Shown here piece after piece: positions 1 to 6,182 of a DNA stretch of 8,289 nt. The DNA is from Candidatus Aenigmatarchaeota archaeon (GTDB lineage Archaea; Aenigmatarchaeota; Aenigmatarchaeia; QMZP01; QMZT01), in contig DAOWAL010000052.1 of NCBI GenBank assembly GCA_030634615.1, forward strand, positions 1 through 8,289, written 5' to 3'. Numbering within the stretch: the stretch's first letter is position 1; the number at the start of each line of letters is the position of its first letter. The notes beneath the pieces are model-generated. The model was given only the letters and a program-made list of their open reading frames with translations, was not told the DNA's origin and made no database searches. The position numbers were made by a program, and so were the translations under genes.

Positions 1-324
1 ATTGAAAAAGGAAAATTACATGGCATAGTAACAGAATGGGATTTTGTAAAAAAGGTTGCAGGAGAAGAGGAATTTAAGGAAAATGCAAAGCTTGAAACAA
101 TAATGTCAAAAAAGGTCATTGTGGTCCCACCAGACGTAGAAATAAGCGATGCTGCTGAAATAATGAGTAAAAACAACATAAGAAAATTACCAGTAGTTGA
201 AAATAATGTCCTGATAGGTGTTGTAACAGCAATGGAAATACTTGCAGCTGAACCAAAGATGTTAAAGCAAATAACAGATTTAATTGCAACATCAAGACAA
301 CAACAGAAACCTGTAGCAGGATAA
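1..324 (+). CDS. CBS-domain pair protein, 5' truncated by window edge
   Basis: The reading frame is open from base 1 and stops with TAA at 322-324, leaving 107 visible residues; the true start lies outside the window. The fragment shows the end of one CBS motif (HGIVTEWDFVKKV) and nearly all of a second (IMSKKVIVVPPDVEISDAAEIM, then IRKLPVVENNVLIGVVTAMEIL). CBS pairs (Bateman modules) usually bind adenine nucleotides or S-adenosylmethionine and regulate an attached or partner domain. No attached domain follows: after the second motif there is only a helical tail of about 30 residues ending QQQKPVAG. It may be a stand-alone CBS-pair protein, or the C-terminus of a larger one. An internal ATG at 103 lies inside the CBS fold and is not a sensible start. 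The gene is convergent with the dolichol kinase gene, 31 bases away, with no obvious terminator hairpin between them. Confidence 0.88.
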   Translation: MEKGKLHGIVTEWDFVKKVAGEEEFKENAKLETIMSKKVIVVPPDVEISDAAEIMSKNNIRKLPVVENNVLIGVVTAMEILAAEPKMLKQITDLIATSRQQQKPVAG

Positions 325-355
325 ATCTTTATACGACTGTCATAATTTATAGTAT

Positions 356-910
356 TTAACCTGACAATAGAGGAATTGTTAAATTGTCATCAATTCTTGG
401 TATCAATTCTGCAAAAGTTGCTACAATAGCACCAACTAGTGCTACAAATGGGCTCACAAAAAATACTCCGATTATCAGTGAACCGACAAAACATGCAAAA
501 GAACCTTCAATGCTTTTTTTACCTATTTTATGTTTTCCGAATTTCAATCCAACAAGTGTTGATAATGAATCACCGACAGCAAGCATTGCACATGCTGCTG
601 AAGCTATTGGTAATGGGTATGCAATGAAAGTAAGAGTGAACCCAAGGTAGAACAGCATTGATCCTGTAAACGGGTTTTTTACATGGCTTCTTTCAAAACC
701 AAGGGTAAATGACCTGAATTTGGTTTCGACATTATGCAGTATTTTTATCATTCTGCTTTGTTGTGTTCTGATGTACCATGAATAAAGAAAAAACGAAACT
801 GTGATCATGGCAAAATAAAAAATTGTAAGTTCTCTGCTAACAAACTGAGCAAATATTACGAACATTAATCCTAAGAAATGAATTATCTGTCTTGGTATTT
901 CAGTTCTCAT
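356..910 (-). CDS. Dolichol/polyprenol kinase, SEC59-like family
   Basis: This 184-residue integral membrane protein belongs to the CTP-dependent dolichol kinase / phytol kinase / phosphatidate cytidylyltransferase-like superfamily. Visible hallmarks are an N-terminal R-x-I-x-H (RQIIH, residues 7-11), GDSLSTLVGLKFGK (113-126), KKSIEGS (131-137, the nucleotide-binding K-T/S-x-E-G-S motif), and the C-terminal E168 with IDDNLTIPL (173-181). About five or six hydrophobic segments lie between. The family phosphorylates a polyprenol with CTP; in archaea this would make or recycle dolichyl phosphate, the carrier for surface glycans, which fits the neighbouring sugar-nucleotide, flippase and glycosyltransferase genes. 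The frame is open upstream to 991, but a start there would run into the divergent archaeosortase gene. The ATG at 910 begins with the family's expected N-terminus and has a TATA-like box about 28 bases upstream, so it is preferred. Exact substrate (dolichol or another isoprenoid alcohol) is inferred. Confidence 0.86.
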   Translation of the reverse strand: MRTEIPRQIIHFLGLMFVIFAQFVSRELTIFYFAMITVSFFLYSWYIRTQQSRMIKILHNVETKFRSFTLGFERSHVKNPFTGSMLFYLGFTLTFIAYPLPIASAACAMLAVGDSLSTLVGLKFGKHKIGKKSIEGSFACFVGSLIIGVFFVSPFVALVGAIVATFAELIPRIDDNLTIPLLSG

Positions 911-932
911 AATCTGGTTTATGTTCGAGTGG

Positions 933-943
933 TTTAATAAATA
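933..943. promoter_or_regulatory. Shared bidirectional TATA-like box for dolichol kinase and archaeosortase genes
   Basis: TTTAATAAATA reads as a TATA-like element on both strands (reverse TATTTATTAAA). Its centre lies 24 bases before the plus-strand ATG at 962 and 28 bases before the minus-strand ATG at 910. Archaeal TATA boxes sit about 26-27 bases before the transcription start, so both genes could be transcribed as leaderless or nearly leaderless mRNAs from this 51-bp spacer. Neither ATG has a Shine-Dalgarno sequence, which agrees. A second A/T run (951-960) also exists, so the exact use is inferred. Confidence 0.5.
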
Positions 944-961
944 TCTTCTAAAAATATAATT

Positions 962-1501
962 ATGAAAGTAAAGCTGAATAAAGAACAGCAAAAACTACTT
1001 GAAACACTTATATTTTTGGTTAAATTAACACTTTTCTCTATACCGGTTTATATCATACTCACATTCCATAACATACTCTTCCCTTTACAGTACATTGTTG
1101 CAAAAAATGTGCACATGTTACTCAATGTCACCGGTTTTGACATGGCAATGGAAGGTATGTTAATATTTGGAAATGGTGTTTCGTTTTTCATTTCAGAAGA
1201 CTGTACTGGATGGAAAAGTGCAATTTTATTAATAGCACTCATTTTCTCAGTGCCTAAAATTCAATTAAGAAAACGTGTCATGGGGGTTATTGCAGGATTA
1301 CCCGTGTTATACGTTGCGAACATACTTAGAATTTTAATTGTAATTTTCGTGTGGAAAGGTGCAGGCAGAGGTTTTGCTGACATATTTCATGACTATTTAT
1401 GGCAGGTTGGGCTGGTATTCGTTGTGATGATAATATGGGTTTTATGGCTCATGTGGACAGGAAAACTGAGAAATAACGCTTTTAAAAAATTATTGCATTA
1501 A
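962..1501 (+). CDS. Archaeosortase/exosortase family transpeptidase
   Basis: This 179-residue multi-pass membrane protein contains the three conserved catalytic elements of the exosortase/archaeosortase family in the usual order: Cys81 in EDCTGWKS, Arg123 in NILRI, and His143 in FHDYLWQ, each next to a hydrophobic segment. About five membrane helices surround them. Archaeosortases recognise a C-terminal tripartite signal (short motif, transmembrane helix, basic tail) on secreted proteins, cleave it, and in the studied haloarchaeal case are coupled to lipid attachment of the surface protein. No protein in this window ends with such a signal, so substrates must be encoded elsewhere. It is a compact single-domain member; subfamily cannot be assigned by eye. 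The ATG at 962 has no Shine-Dalgarno but a TATA-like box about 24 bases upstream, suggesting a leaderless start. It lies 21 bases before the pyrophosphorylase gene and may be its operon leader. Confidence 0.88.
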   Translation: MKVKLNKEQQKLLETLIFLVKLTLFSIPVYIILTFHNILFPLQYIVAKNVHMLLNVTGFDMAMEGMLIFGNGVSFFISEDCTGWKSAILLIALIFSVPKIQLRKRVMGVIAGLPVLYVANILRILIVIFVWKGAGRGFADIFHDYLWQVGLVFVVMIIWVLWLMWTGKLRNNAFKKLLH

Positions 1502-1522
1502 TTAATAAACTAAGGTGAATGT

Positions 1523-2365
1523 ATGGACGATATCGTAGGGTTAATACCCGCAGCAGGAATTGGAAAAAGACTTTACCCATTTTCAAGAGCAGTACCAAAG
1601 GAAATGTATCCTATACTCGGTAAAGCCGTGATAGAGCACACTATAGAAAATCTCAAGGTGGGCGGTGTGGAAAAAATATACATGGTCGTAGGCTTCCAGA
1701 AAGGTGCTCTCATGGATTACATAGGGGATGGATCACTATTCGGTGTTAATGTCACTTATTTGTACCAGATGAAAAGAATGGGTCTTGGTCATGGCATTCT
1801 TCAGGGTAATGGATGGATAGATAAAACATTTGTAACTCTTCTTGGCGATTCGTTCATAGAACCAAAAGAGGAAATGAAAGAATTGATTGATTATCACAAA
1901 AAAGAAAAACCAATCGCAACAGTTATGCTTTTTGAAGTTGACGATGTCTCAGGATACGGTATAGCAAAGTTCAAAAATCTTAAAAATGGTTCCGGTGAAA
2001 TAGAAAAAATGGTTGAAAAGCCACCAAAAGGAGATGCTGAAAAACTAAAAACAAACGGCAAGACATACGCTCTTTGTGGAGCTTATGTTTTTGAACCTAA
2101 AATTTTCGATTACATTGCAAAAACAAAACCAGGATTAAACAATGAAATACAGATAACAGATGCCATGATACTCGCATTAAAAAACGGTGAAAAGATAAAT
2201 GGATTTATTTTGAAAGGCAAGTATCTTGATATAGGAAAATGGAACACTGTGAAGGAAACAGAGAAGTTCTTAAGAAAACAGGTTGATGTTGAAAGTTATT
2301 ACAAAGAACGTGAGAAAATGATGGAAATTGTACGTAAGCAGGAGAACGAAGAAAATGGAAGGTAA
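1523..2365 (+). CDS. Glucose-1-phosphate nucleotidyltransferase (UTP or dTTP type)
   Basis: This 280-residue cytoplasmic enzyme of the sugar-nucleotide pyrophosphorylase superfamily should convert a sugar 1-phosphate and an NTP to NDP-sugar plus pyrophosphate. The N-terminal nucleotide-binding signature is clear: PAAGIGKRLYPFSRAVPKEM (residues 9-28), with the G-x-G-x-R-L loop and Lys26. LLGDS places the metal-binding Asp at 109, VEKP (164-167) contacts the sugar in relatives, and the second metal Asp is probably in YLDIGKW (D236). The PKEM and L-G-D pattern fits GalU/RmlA-like enzymes. UTP with glucose is favoured because the next gene acts on a UDP-sugar, but dTTP cannot be excluded. The last 30 residues are highly charged and helical. 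AGGTGA sits 4 bases before the ATG at 1523. The 3' end overlaps the next gene by 11 bases, so the two are probably translationally coupled. Confidence 0.88.
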   Translation: MDDIVGLIPAAGIGKRLYPFSRAVPKEMYPILGKAVIEHTIENLKVGGVEKIYMVVGFQKGALMDYIGDGSLFGVNVTYLYQMKRMGLGHGILQGNGWIDKTFVTLLGDSFIEPKEEMKELIDYHKKEKPIATVMLFEVDDVSGYGIAKFKNLKNGSGEIEKMVEKPPKGDAEKLKTNGKTYALCGAYVFEPKIFDYIAKTKPGLNNEIQITDAMILALKNGEKINGFILKGKYLDIGKWNTVKETEKFLRKQVDVESYYKEREKMMEIVRKQENEENGR

Positions 2366-3302
2366 AAACGTATTAGTCACAGGCGGAGCAGGTTTTATTG
2401 GATCACATATATGCGAAAGATTACTGAAAAACAAAAATACGGTGTTCTGTGTGGACAATCTTGTTACAGGAACTAAAGACAACGTAAAATTATTCTTAAA
2501 GGATCCGAATTTCACATTCATAGAGCAAGACGTTTCCAAACATCCGATTGAAATAGATCATAAAATAGATTATATTTTTCATTTAGCTTCTCCGGCATCA
2601 CCTGTAGACTATCAGAAATACCCAATAGAGACGATGATGGTCAATTCCATAGGAACACTCAATGTACTTAATTTTGCAAAAAAGAAAGGCGCAACATTGT
2701 TATTTTCTTCAACATCCGAGGTTTACGGTGATCCTCAAAAACATCCACAAAGCGAGGATTACTGGGGAAACGTAAATACAATGGGACCGCGTTCATGTTA
2801 TGACGAGTCTAAAAGATTTGCAGAAGCGCTCACATTTTCATATCATCAGTTGTACGGTATTGATGTTAAAATAGCAAGGATATTCAATACATACGGCCCG
2901 AGAATGAGAGCAAATGACGGCAGAGCAATCCCCAATTTTGTTTCACAATCGCTCGCAGGCAGACCAGTAACAGTATATGGTGATGGAAAACAGACAAGGA
3001 GTTTCTGCTACATTTCAGATATGGTAAACGGACTGATTACACTCATAGAATCGAAATACTCAGGAGAGCCATTCAACATCGGAAATCCTGACGAAAGGAA
3101 AATTGTGAAGGTTGCTGAAATGGTACAGGAAATCACAGAAACCAAATCGAAAATAGTTTTCAAACCATTGCCAAAAGACGACCCGGCAAAAAGAAGACCT
3201 GATATTAAAAAGTCATTGAGTAAGCTCAGGTGGGAACCAAAGATTGGTTTTTCCGATGGTCTTAAGCTGACAATTGATTATTTCAGAAACGAGTTGGTAT
3301 AG
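2355..3302 (+). CDS. uxs: UDP-glucuronate decarboxylase (UDP-xylose synthase)
   Basis: This 315-residue extended short-chain dehydrogenase/reductase should oxidise, decarboxylate and re-reduce UDP-glucuronate with bound NAD+ to give UDP-xylose. The Rossmann motif TGGAGFIG is at residues 9-16. The active site is the family-specific set T120 and E122 (SSTSEVYG), Y149 and K153 (in PRSCYDESKR). Other decarboxylase hallmarks are HLASPASPVDYQKYP (76-90), RIFNTYGPRM (175-184), DGRAIPNF, TVYGDGKQTRSFCY (206-219) and DDPAKRRPDI near the C-terminus. The SCYDESKR and QTRSFCY blocks separate it from UDP-glucose epimerases and dTDP-glucose dehydratases. Length is normal. The ATG at 2355 is chosen because the Rossmann strand starts directly after it; an in-frame ATG at 2328 would add nine residues with no domain content. 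GGAG lies 10 bases upstream, inside the previous gene. No UDP-glucose dehydrogenase to supply UDP-glucuronate is seen here. Confidence 0.93.
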   Translation: MEGKNVLVTGGAGFIGSHICERLLKNKNTVFCVDNLVTGTKDNVKLFLKDPNFTFIEQDVSKHPIEIDHKIDYIFHLASPASPVDYQKYPIETMMVNSIGTLNVLNFAKKKGATLLFSSTSEVYGDPQKHPQSEDYWGNVNTMGPRSCYDESKRFAEALTFSYHQLYGIDVKIARIFNTYGPRMRANDGRAIPNFVSQSLAGRPVTVYGDGKQTRSFCYISDMVNGLITLIESKYSGEPFNIGNPDERKIVKVAEMVQEITETKSKIVFKPLPKDDPAKRRPDIKKSLSKLRWEPKIGFSDGLKLTIDYFRNELV

Positions 3303-3315
3303 AGTTGGGACAAAC

Positions 3316-3328
3316 TTATAATATATTA
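3316..3328 (+). promoter_or_regulatory. TATA-like promoter element of the flippase gene
   Basis: TTATAATATATTA is centred about 26 bases before the ATG at 3348, the expected distance for a leaderless archaeal transcript, and is preceded by a purine-containing CAAAC that could serve as the factor B element. The ATG lacks a Shine-Dalgarno (the preceding bases are TTAATTTATTT), so the flippase probably starts its own transcript rather than depending only on readthrough. Confidence 0.6.
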
Positions 3329-3347
3329 CACCTCGGTTAATTTATTT

Positions 3348-4904
3348 ATGGTAGAAGATATTTCAAAAGATCAGGCTCTAAAAACTATAGTGAAAGGTTC
3401 CGGAATAGGTTTTTTTGGAATGATTTTTTCAAATTTAATACTTTACGTACTGAGAGTTATTTTGGCAAGATCACTCACAACAAATGAGTATGGAGTACTC
3501 TTCCTAGCTATTTCCCTTATCAGCATGCTCATGTTTCTTGCAATGCTCGGTATTGGCGATGGTATACTAAAATATATCCCACACTACAGAATCAAGGGAG
3601 ACAATGAAAGAGTCAAGGGGGTTATAGTCTCTTCTTTTTACATACTATTTCCTGTATCTATAGTTGTTTTTATTGTTTTATTCATATTTGCTGAACAGAT
3701 ATCAGTAATATTTTTCAGTGAACCCATGTTAACTCCGATCATAAGAATGTTTTCCGTAATCATACCATTATTTGCAATATACAATGTTTTTTCAATAACA
3801 ATGACATCTTTTAAAAAATTAGAATACCCTGTCATATCATGGCTAATATGTAAACCATTGTCAATCCTCATTATTGTGATAATTTCATTCGTGTTAGGAT
3901 TTGGTCTTCTGGGAGCAGCTTTTGCTTACGTGGTTGGTTTTGCAGTTTCCGCTGTTATGGCAGTCATTTTTCTTGAAACAAGAGTTTTTCCTGTTTTTAG
4001 GAATAAAATAAAGGCTATACAAATGAAAAAGAAACTCATTATTTTTTCTTTGCCACTGATTGTTTACGGTATACTTTGGAATTTCATGTCCAAGATAGAT
4101 ACTTTGATGTTAGGAATGATGATGACCTCTTTTGATGTAGGGCTTTATCAGGCAGCTATACCAACATCTCAATTCCTTTTCATGTTTTCCAGCGTTTTAA
4201 CAGGATTATTTTTACCGCTCATATCAGAATTACTCGCAAAGGACAAAATAGAAAATATTGGAGTGGTATACAGAACGATCCCAAAATGGATATTTTATTT
4301 CAATTTCCCGCTCTTCATAATATTTTTCATGTACCCGAATGTTGTTTTAAACATGGTTTTTGGTTCTGATTATATTCAAGCTGCAAACAGTTTAAGGATA
4401 CTCTCTTTAGGATTTTTTGTTTATTCTATAGGGATATTATCAACCATAATGTTAACCGCCTTTGAAAAAACAAAATATCATATGGTAAACTCTGGTTTAG
4501 CACTTCTCGTAGGAATAGTATTGAATTATGTGTTAATTCCATTGTACGGTATTAACGGTGCTGCGATGGCGACAACAATAACATTCATATTCTATGTTTC
4601 CATGCCAATTTTTGAGACGTATAGAATATCTGGAAAAACTCCATTTCACATTGACATGTTTAAATCTTTGGTTTCAGGAACGGTATCAATGTTTATAATA
4701 TACACAGCGACAAAATTATTTTTCGCTGAATTGAATATATGGATAATGTCAATCATGTTTTTTATGTTCATCCTTTCGTATACCATACTAATGCTTGTAC
4801 TAAAAGGGTTAAGCAAAGACGATATAATGATATTAAAAGCCATAGAAAAGAAGACAGGAATTAGGGTAGAAATATTAAATAAAATAATCAAAAAGTTTAT
4901 TTGA
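3348..4904 (+). CDS. Wzx-type oligosaccharide flippase (MOP superfamily)
   Basis: This 518-residue membrane protein has about 14 hydrophobic segments and the look of the polysaccharide-biosynthesis branch of the MOP exporters. The N-terminus has GSGIGFFGMIFSNLILYVLR followed by ILARSLTTNEYGVLFLAISL, the usual first two helices with the short L-x-x-x-E-Y-G-x-x loop. A further family-like stretch is at about residues 236-270 (SLPLIVYGILWNFMSKIDTL, then a GLYQAA loop), where a Wzx protein restarts its second helical bundle. It ends with a basic cytoplasmic tail of about 40 residues. The likely role is moving a polyprenol-linked oligosaccharide across the membrane for surface polysaccharide or protein glycosylation, matching the sugar-nucleotide genes upstream and the glycosyltransferase downstream. 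Length is normal. It has its own TATA box, and its stop codon lies 14 bases before the target-site duplication of the inserted element. Confidence 0.9.
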   Translation: MVEDISKDQALKTIVKGSGIGFFGMIFSNLILYVLRVILARSLTTNEYGVLFLAISLISMLMFLAMLGIGDGILKYIPHYRIKGDNERVKGVIVSSFYILFPVSIVVFIVLFIFAEQISVIFFSEPMLTPIIRMFSVIIPLFAIYNVFSITMTSFKKLEYPVISWLICKPLSILIIVIISFVLGFGLLGAAFAYVVGFAVSAVMAVIFLETRVFPVFRNKIKAIQMKKKLIIFSLPLIVYGILWNFMSKIDTLMLGMMMTSFDVGLYQAAIPTSQFLFMFSSVLTGLFLPLISELLAKDKIENIGVVYRTIPKWIFYFNFPLFIIFFMYPNVVLNMVFGSDYIQAANSLRILSLGFFVYSIGILSTIMLTAFEKTKYHMVNSGLALLVGIVLNYVLIPLYGINGAAMATTITFIFYVSMPIFETYRISGKTPFHIDMFKSLVSGTVSMFIIYTATKLFFAELNIWIMSIMFFMFILSYTILMLVLKGLSKDDIMILKAIEKKTGIRVEILNKIIKKFI

Positions 4905-4926
4905 TTATAAGGCTTTTTGTAATTGA
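4897..4926 (-). pseudogene. Stranded 3' end of the small secreted-peptide gene cut by the element
   Basis: Read on the minus strand from the target-site duplication outward, this piece encodes S-I-T-K-S-L-I-I-K and a TAA stop, in the same frame as the interrupted ORF at 7741-7878. Joining the two through a single copy of the 9-bp duplication gives a 52-codon ORF that would have overlapped the end of the convergent flippase gene by 8 bases. This is a reconstruction; whether the small ORF was ever an expressed gene is inferred from its signal peptide and TATA box. Confidence 0.4.
4918..4926. repeat. Left copy of 9-bp target-site duplication
   Basis: TGTAATTGA lies directly before the GGCTTTGCCC terminus and is repeated exactly at 7741-7749 directly after the other terminus. 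The bases outside the two copies (T4917 and T7750) do not extend the match, so the duplication is exactly nine bases. Confidence 0.9.
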
Positions 4927-4943
4927 GGCTTTGCCCAATAAGT
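4927..4943 (+). repeat. Left terminal inverted repeat
   Basis: GGCTTTGCCCAATAAGT starts immediately inside the left target-site duplication. It matches the right terminus, read on the opposite strand, at 16 of 17 positions (T versus A at position 13). Similarity fades beyond this point. Confidence 0.88.
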
Positions 4944-4957
4944 CTGAAAAATAGCCT

Positions 4958-4992
4958 ACTTTTTGTGCAGGATGCGTTTTTGCACAAAAAGT
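4958..4992. repeat. Subterminal inverted repeat (12-bp stem, 11-nt loop)
   Basis: ACTTTTTGTGCA (4958-4969) is exactly complementary to TGCACAAAAAGT (4981-4992), separated by 11 bases; past one mismatch the stem gains two more pairs (4955-4956 with 4994-4995). Each arm resembles the inner part of the element terminus (TGCCCAAAAAGT), so they may be extra transposase-binding sites. As RNA it would also form a strong hairpin some 100 bases past the last cargo gene, so a terminator or transcript-protecting role is an alternative. Confidence 0.75.
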
Positions 4993-5010
4993 CGGAACTT
5001 TAATTTAAAA

Positions 5011-5052
5011 GTAGCCCCGCGCGTATTCTCTACGCTGAGTGTATGTTAGGGG
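5011..5052. other. GC-rich patch with a small hairpin, function unknown
   Basis: In an otherwise A/T-rich stretch, 5011-5052 is clearly GC-richer. It contains a perfect 5-bp stem, GCGTA-TTCTC-TACGC (5021-5035), enclosed by CCCC (5015-5018) and GGGG (5049-5052) that could pair. It lies in the noncoding 162 bases between the left terminus and the HEPN-like gene. It is not a tRNA: no T-arm or anticodon-arm pattern is present. It could be a structured RNA, a terminator for the minus-strand cargo genes, or a relic of a lost transposase region; nothing decides between these. Confidence 0.3.
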
Positions 5053-5088
5053 AATGATATATAATTAATATTTGTTTTTAAATAAAGT

Positions 5089-5820
5089 TTACCTTTTTTC
5101 TATTCCAGTTAGATAACCTTTTAAAAATTTCAACCATTCTAAATATTTGACCTCAGGTGCTTTCATTTTCAAATTTAATATAATATCAGATTTGTTAATT
5201 TTACCCTCTTGTGTTATAATATGTTTTTTGGGTTTTCTATAAAGATTATATTCGAGAATACCTTCTTTGTAATTATATTTAATATTAGCAAATAATCTGT
5301 CAATTTCCTTTAGGTCACCCGTTTCTGTTTTTATATGTATCCCATCTATGACAGAGGAACTACTTACACACATTGACAGAGGAATATAATTATTTGTAAA
5401 TTCCACGAATAATGTTGCAACATCAAGTGCGTCCTCGACCCTTTCTTTATCTGGTTTTTCATAAAAATGCTCAAGTTTCACACGTTGCGAATTTATTTTT
5501 TCTAAAATTTTCGGGGATAAAATACCCATTTCTTGCAATATGTTACATTTTTTAGGAAATCCCCAATTTTCACGCTTTGCAGCTTTACCGAAACCATAAA
5601 AATAAAGCAAAGTGTCAATCTGACATTCTATGGCTCTTTTTATATTAGTCAATGAATTTGCTAGTCCTCTTTCGTCACCTTGGTCTAGATCCTGTTTTGA
5701 GTAATCGAGGAAATTGTTTGGATTAATCGAGAATGGGCATGAAAATCTTGCCATTTTATCCTTTCCATGAAATGGTTTAACGTATAGATTTTCAGGGGTT
5801 TCAATAATTCCTAGTGACAT
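5089..5820 (-). CDS. HEPN-like domain protein with R-x4-H motif, cargo of the element
   Basis: I do not recognise the full protein. Residues about 50-145 (counting two more at the N-terminus if a TTG at 5826 is used) look like a HEPN helical bundle: a long helix NSLTNIKRAIECQIDTLLYFYGF, a middle helical part around KKCNILQEMGILSP, then R115-V-K-L-E-H120-F-Y and a last helix VEDALDVATLFVEF. R-x4-H followed by F/Y and an acidic, proline-containing turn is the arrangement of the RNase motif in many HEPN proteins, though the residue after Arg is Val here rather than the usual polar one, so activity is uncertain. The C-terminal 95 residues look mixed beta/alpha and are unassigned. The ATG at 5820 (243 residues) is preferred over the upstream TTG because a TATA-like box lies about 24 bases before it. 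It is the last cargo gene, 36 bases after the basic coiled-coil gene, with its own promoter. HEPN proteins often act in toxin-antitoxin or antiviral systems; that role is inference. Confidence 0.7.
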   Translation of the reverse strand: MSLGIIETPENLYVKPFHGKDKMARFSCPFSINPNNFLDYSKQDLDQGDERGLANSLTNIKRAIECQIDTLLYFYGFGKAAKRENWGFPKKCNILQEMGILSPKILEKINSQRVKLEHFYEKPDKERVEDALDVATLFVEFTNNYIPLSMCVSSSSVIDGIHIKTETGDLKEIDRLFANIKYNYKEGILEYNLYRKPKKHIITQEGKINKSDIILNLKMKAPEVKYLEWLKFLKGYLTGIEKR

Positions 5821-5839
5821 AATCAAATATTCAAAAAAC

Positions 5840-5860
5840 GATTTAAATTAGTATGTTTAA
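5840..5860 (-). promoter_or_regulatory. Promoter module of the HEPN-like gene (copy A of a repeated module)
   Basis: On the minus strand TTAAACATACT (5860-5850), three bases, then TTAAATC (5846-5840) lie 19 bases before the ATG at 5820. TTTAAATC is a plausible TATA box about 24 bases from the start, giving a leaderless mRNA. The same two blocks with the same 3-base and 19-base gaps precede the zinc-finger gene. The upstream block overlaps the stop codon of the preceding gene and lies inside GTTTAAAC. Confidence 0.6.
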
Positions 5861-6174
5861 ACTTTATTCCTAACTTTACGTTGTTCGCTTATCCTCTCTT
5901 TGTTCTTATGGTAATATTCTCGATGATAATTACGATAGTATTCTTTCAATTCTTGTTTACGTTTTTTGTCAGCTTCTTTTACTTCTGGTCTTCTAACGTA
6001 TTCACTATTACGTTTTCTTACTTTCTCTATGTTCTCTGGTTTTTTCATATATTCTTTGTTGTATTGTACTTGCTGTTCCTTGTTTTTCTTGTGCCAATCT
6101 TTCATACTCTGAATAAGTCGTTCCCTATTCTCTTGATAGTATTTACGGCTTTGTTCTGAACGGTTAGTTGGCAT
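5857..6174 (-). CDS. Small, very basic coiled-coil protein of unknown function
   Basis: I cannot assign a function. The 105 residues are almost entirely K, R, E, N, Q and Y, without any hydrophobic core or cysteine. They read as imperfect helical repeats built on Y-Y/W-x-K-N-K/R-E-R, such as KYYQENRERL, DWHKKNKEQQ, REYYHKNKERI. Such Y/K/R-rich helices occur in phage and mobile-element proteins, sometimes ahead of HNH nuclease or DNA-binding domains, but no such domain follows here. It could be a nucleic-acid-binding or packaging-type protein, or a partner of the HEPN-like protein encoded next. AGGTGA lies 4 bases before the ATG at 6174 and overlaps the stop codon of the lipoprotein gene (8 bases between genes), so it is expressed as part of that operon. 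The stop is 36 bases before the HEPN-like start. Confidence 0.72.
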   Translation of the reverse strand: MPTNRSEQSRKYYQENRERLIQSMKDWHKKNKEQQVQYNKEYMKKPENIEKVRKRNSEYVRRPEVKEADKKRKQELKEYYRNYHREYYHKNKERISEQRKVRNKV

Positions 6175-6182
6175 GAATTCAC

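Noticed and set aside
325..355. Terminator between the convergent CBS and dolichol kinase genes
   Set aside because: Only scattered T-runs and no convincing hairpin in 31 bases.
911..991. Longer N-terminus for the dolichol kinase starting at 991
   Set aside because: It would overlap the divergent archaeosortase gene, adds residues without family character, and bypasses the TATA-like box before 910.
2328..2354. Upstream ATG for the UDP-xylose synthase
   Set aside because: The nine extra residues (MYVSRRTKK) precede a complete Rossmann N-terminus and lie deep in the upstream gene.
5011..5052. tRNA gene in the GC-rich patch
   Set aside because: No cloverleaf, no T-loop sequence and too short.
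5881..6159. Open plus-strand frame of about 90 codons opposite the basic coiled-coil gene
   Set aside because: It is very rich in F, V and L because it is the complement of a K/R/E/N-rich gene; the minus-strand frame has a Shine-Dalgarno and fits the operon.
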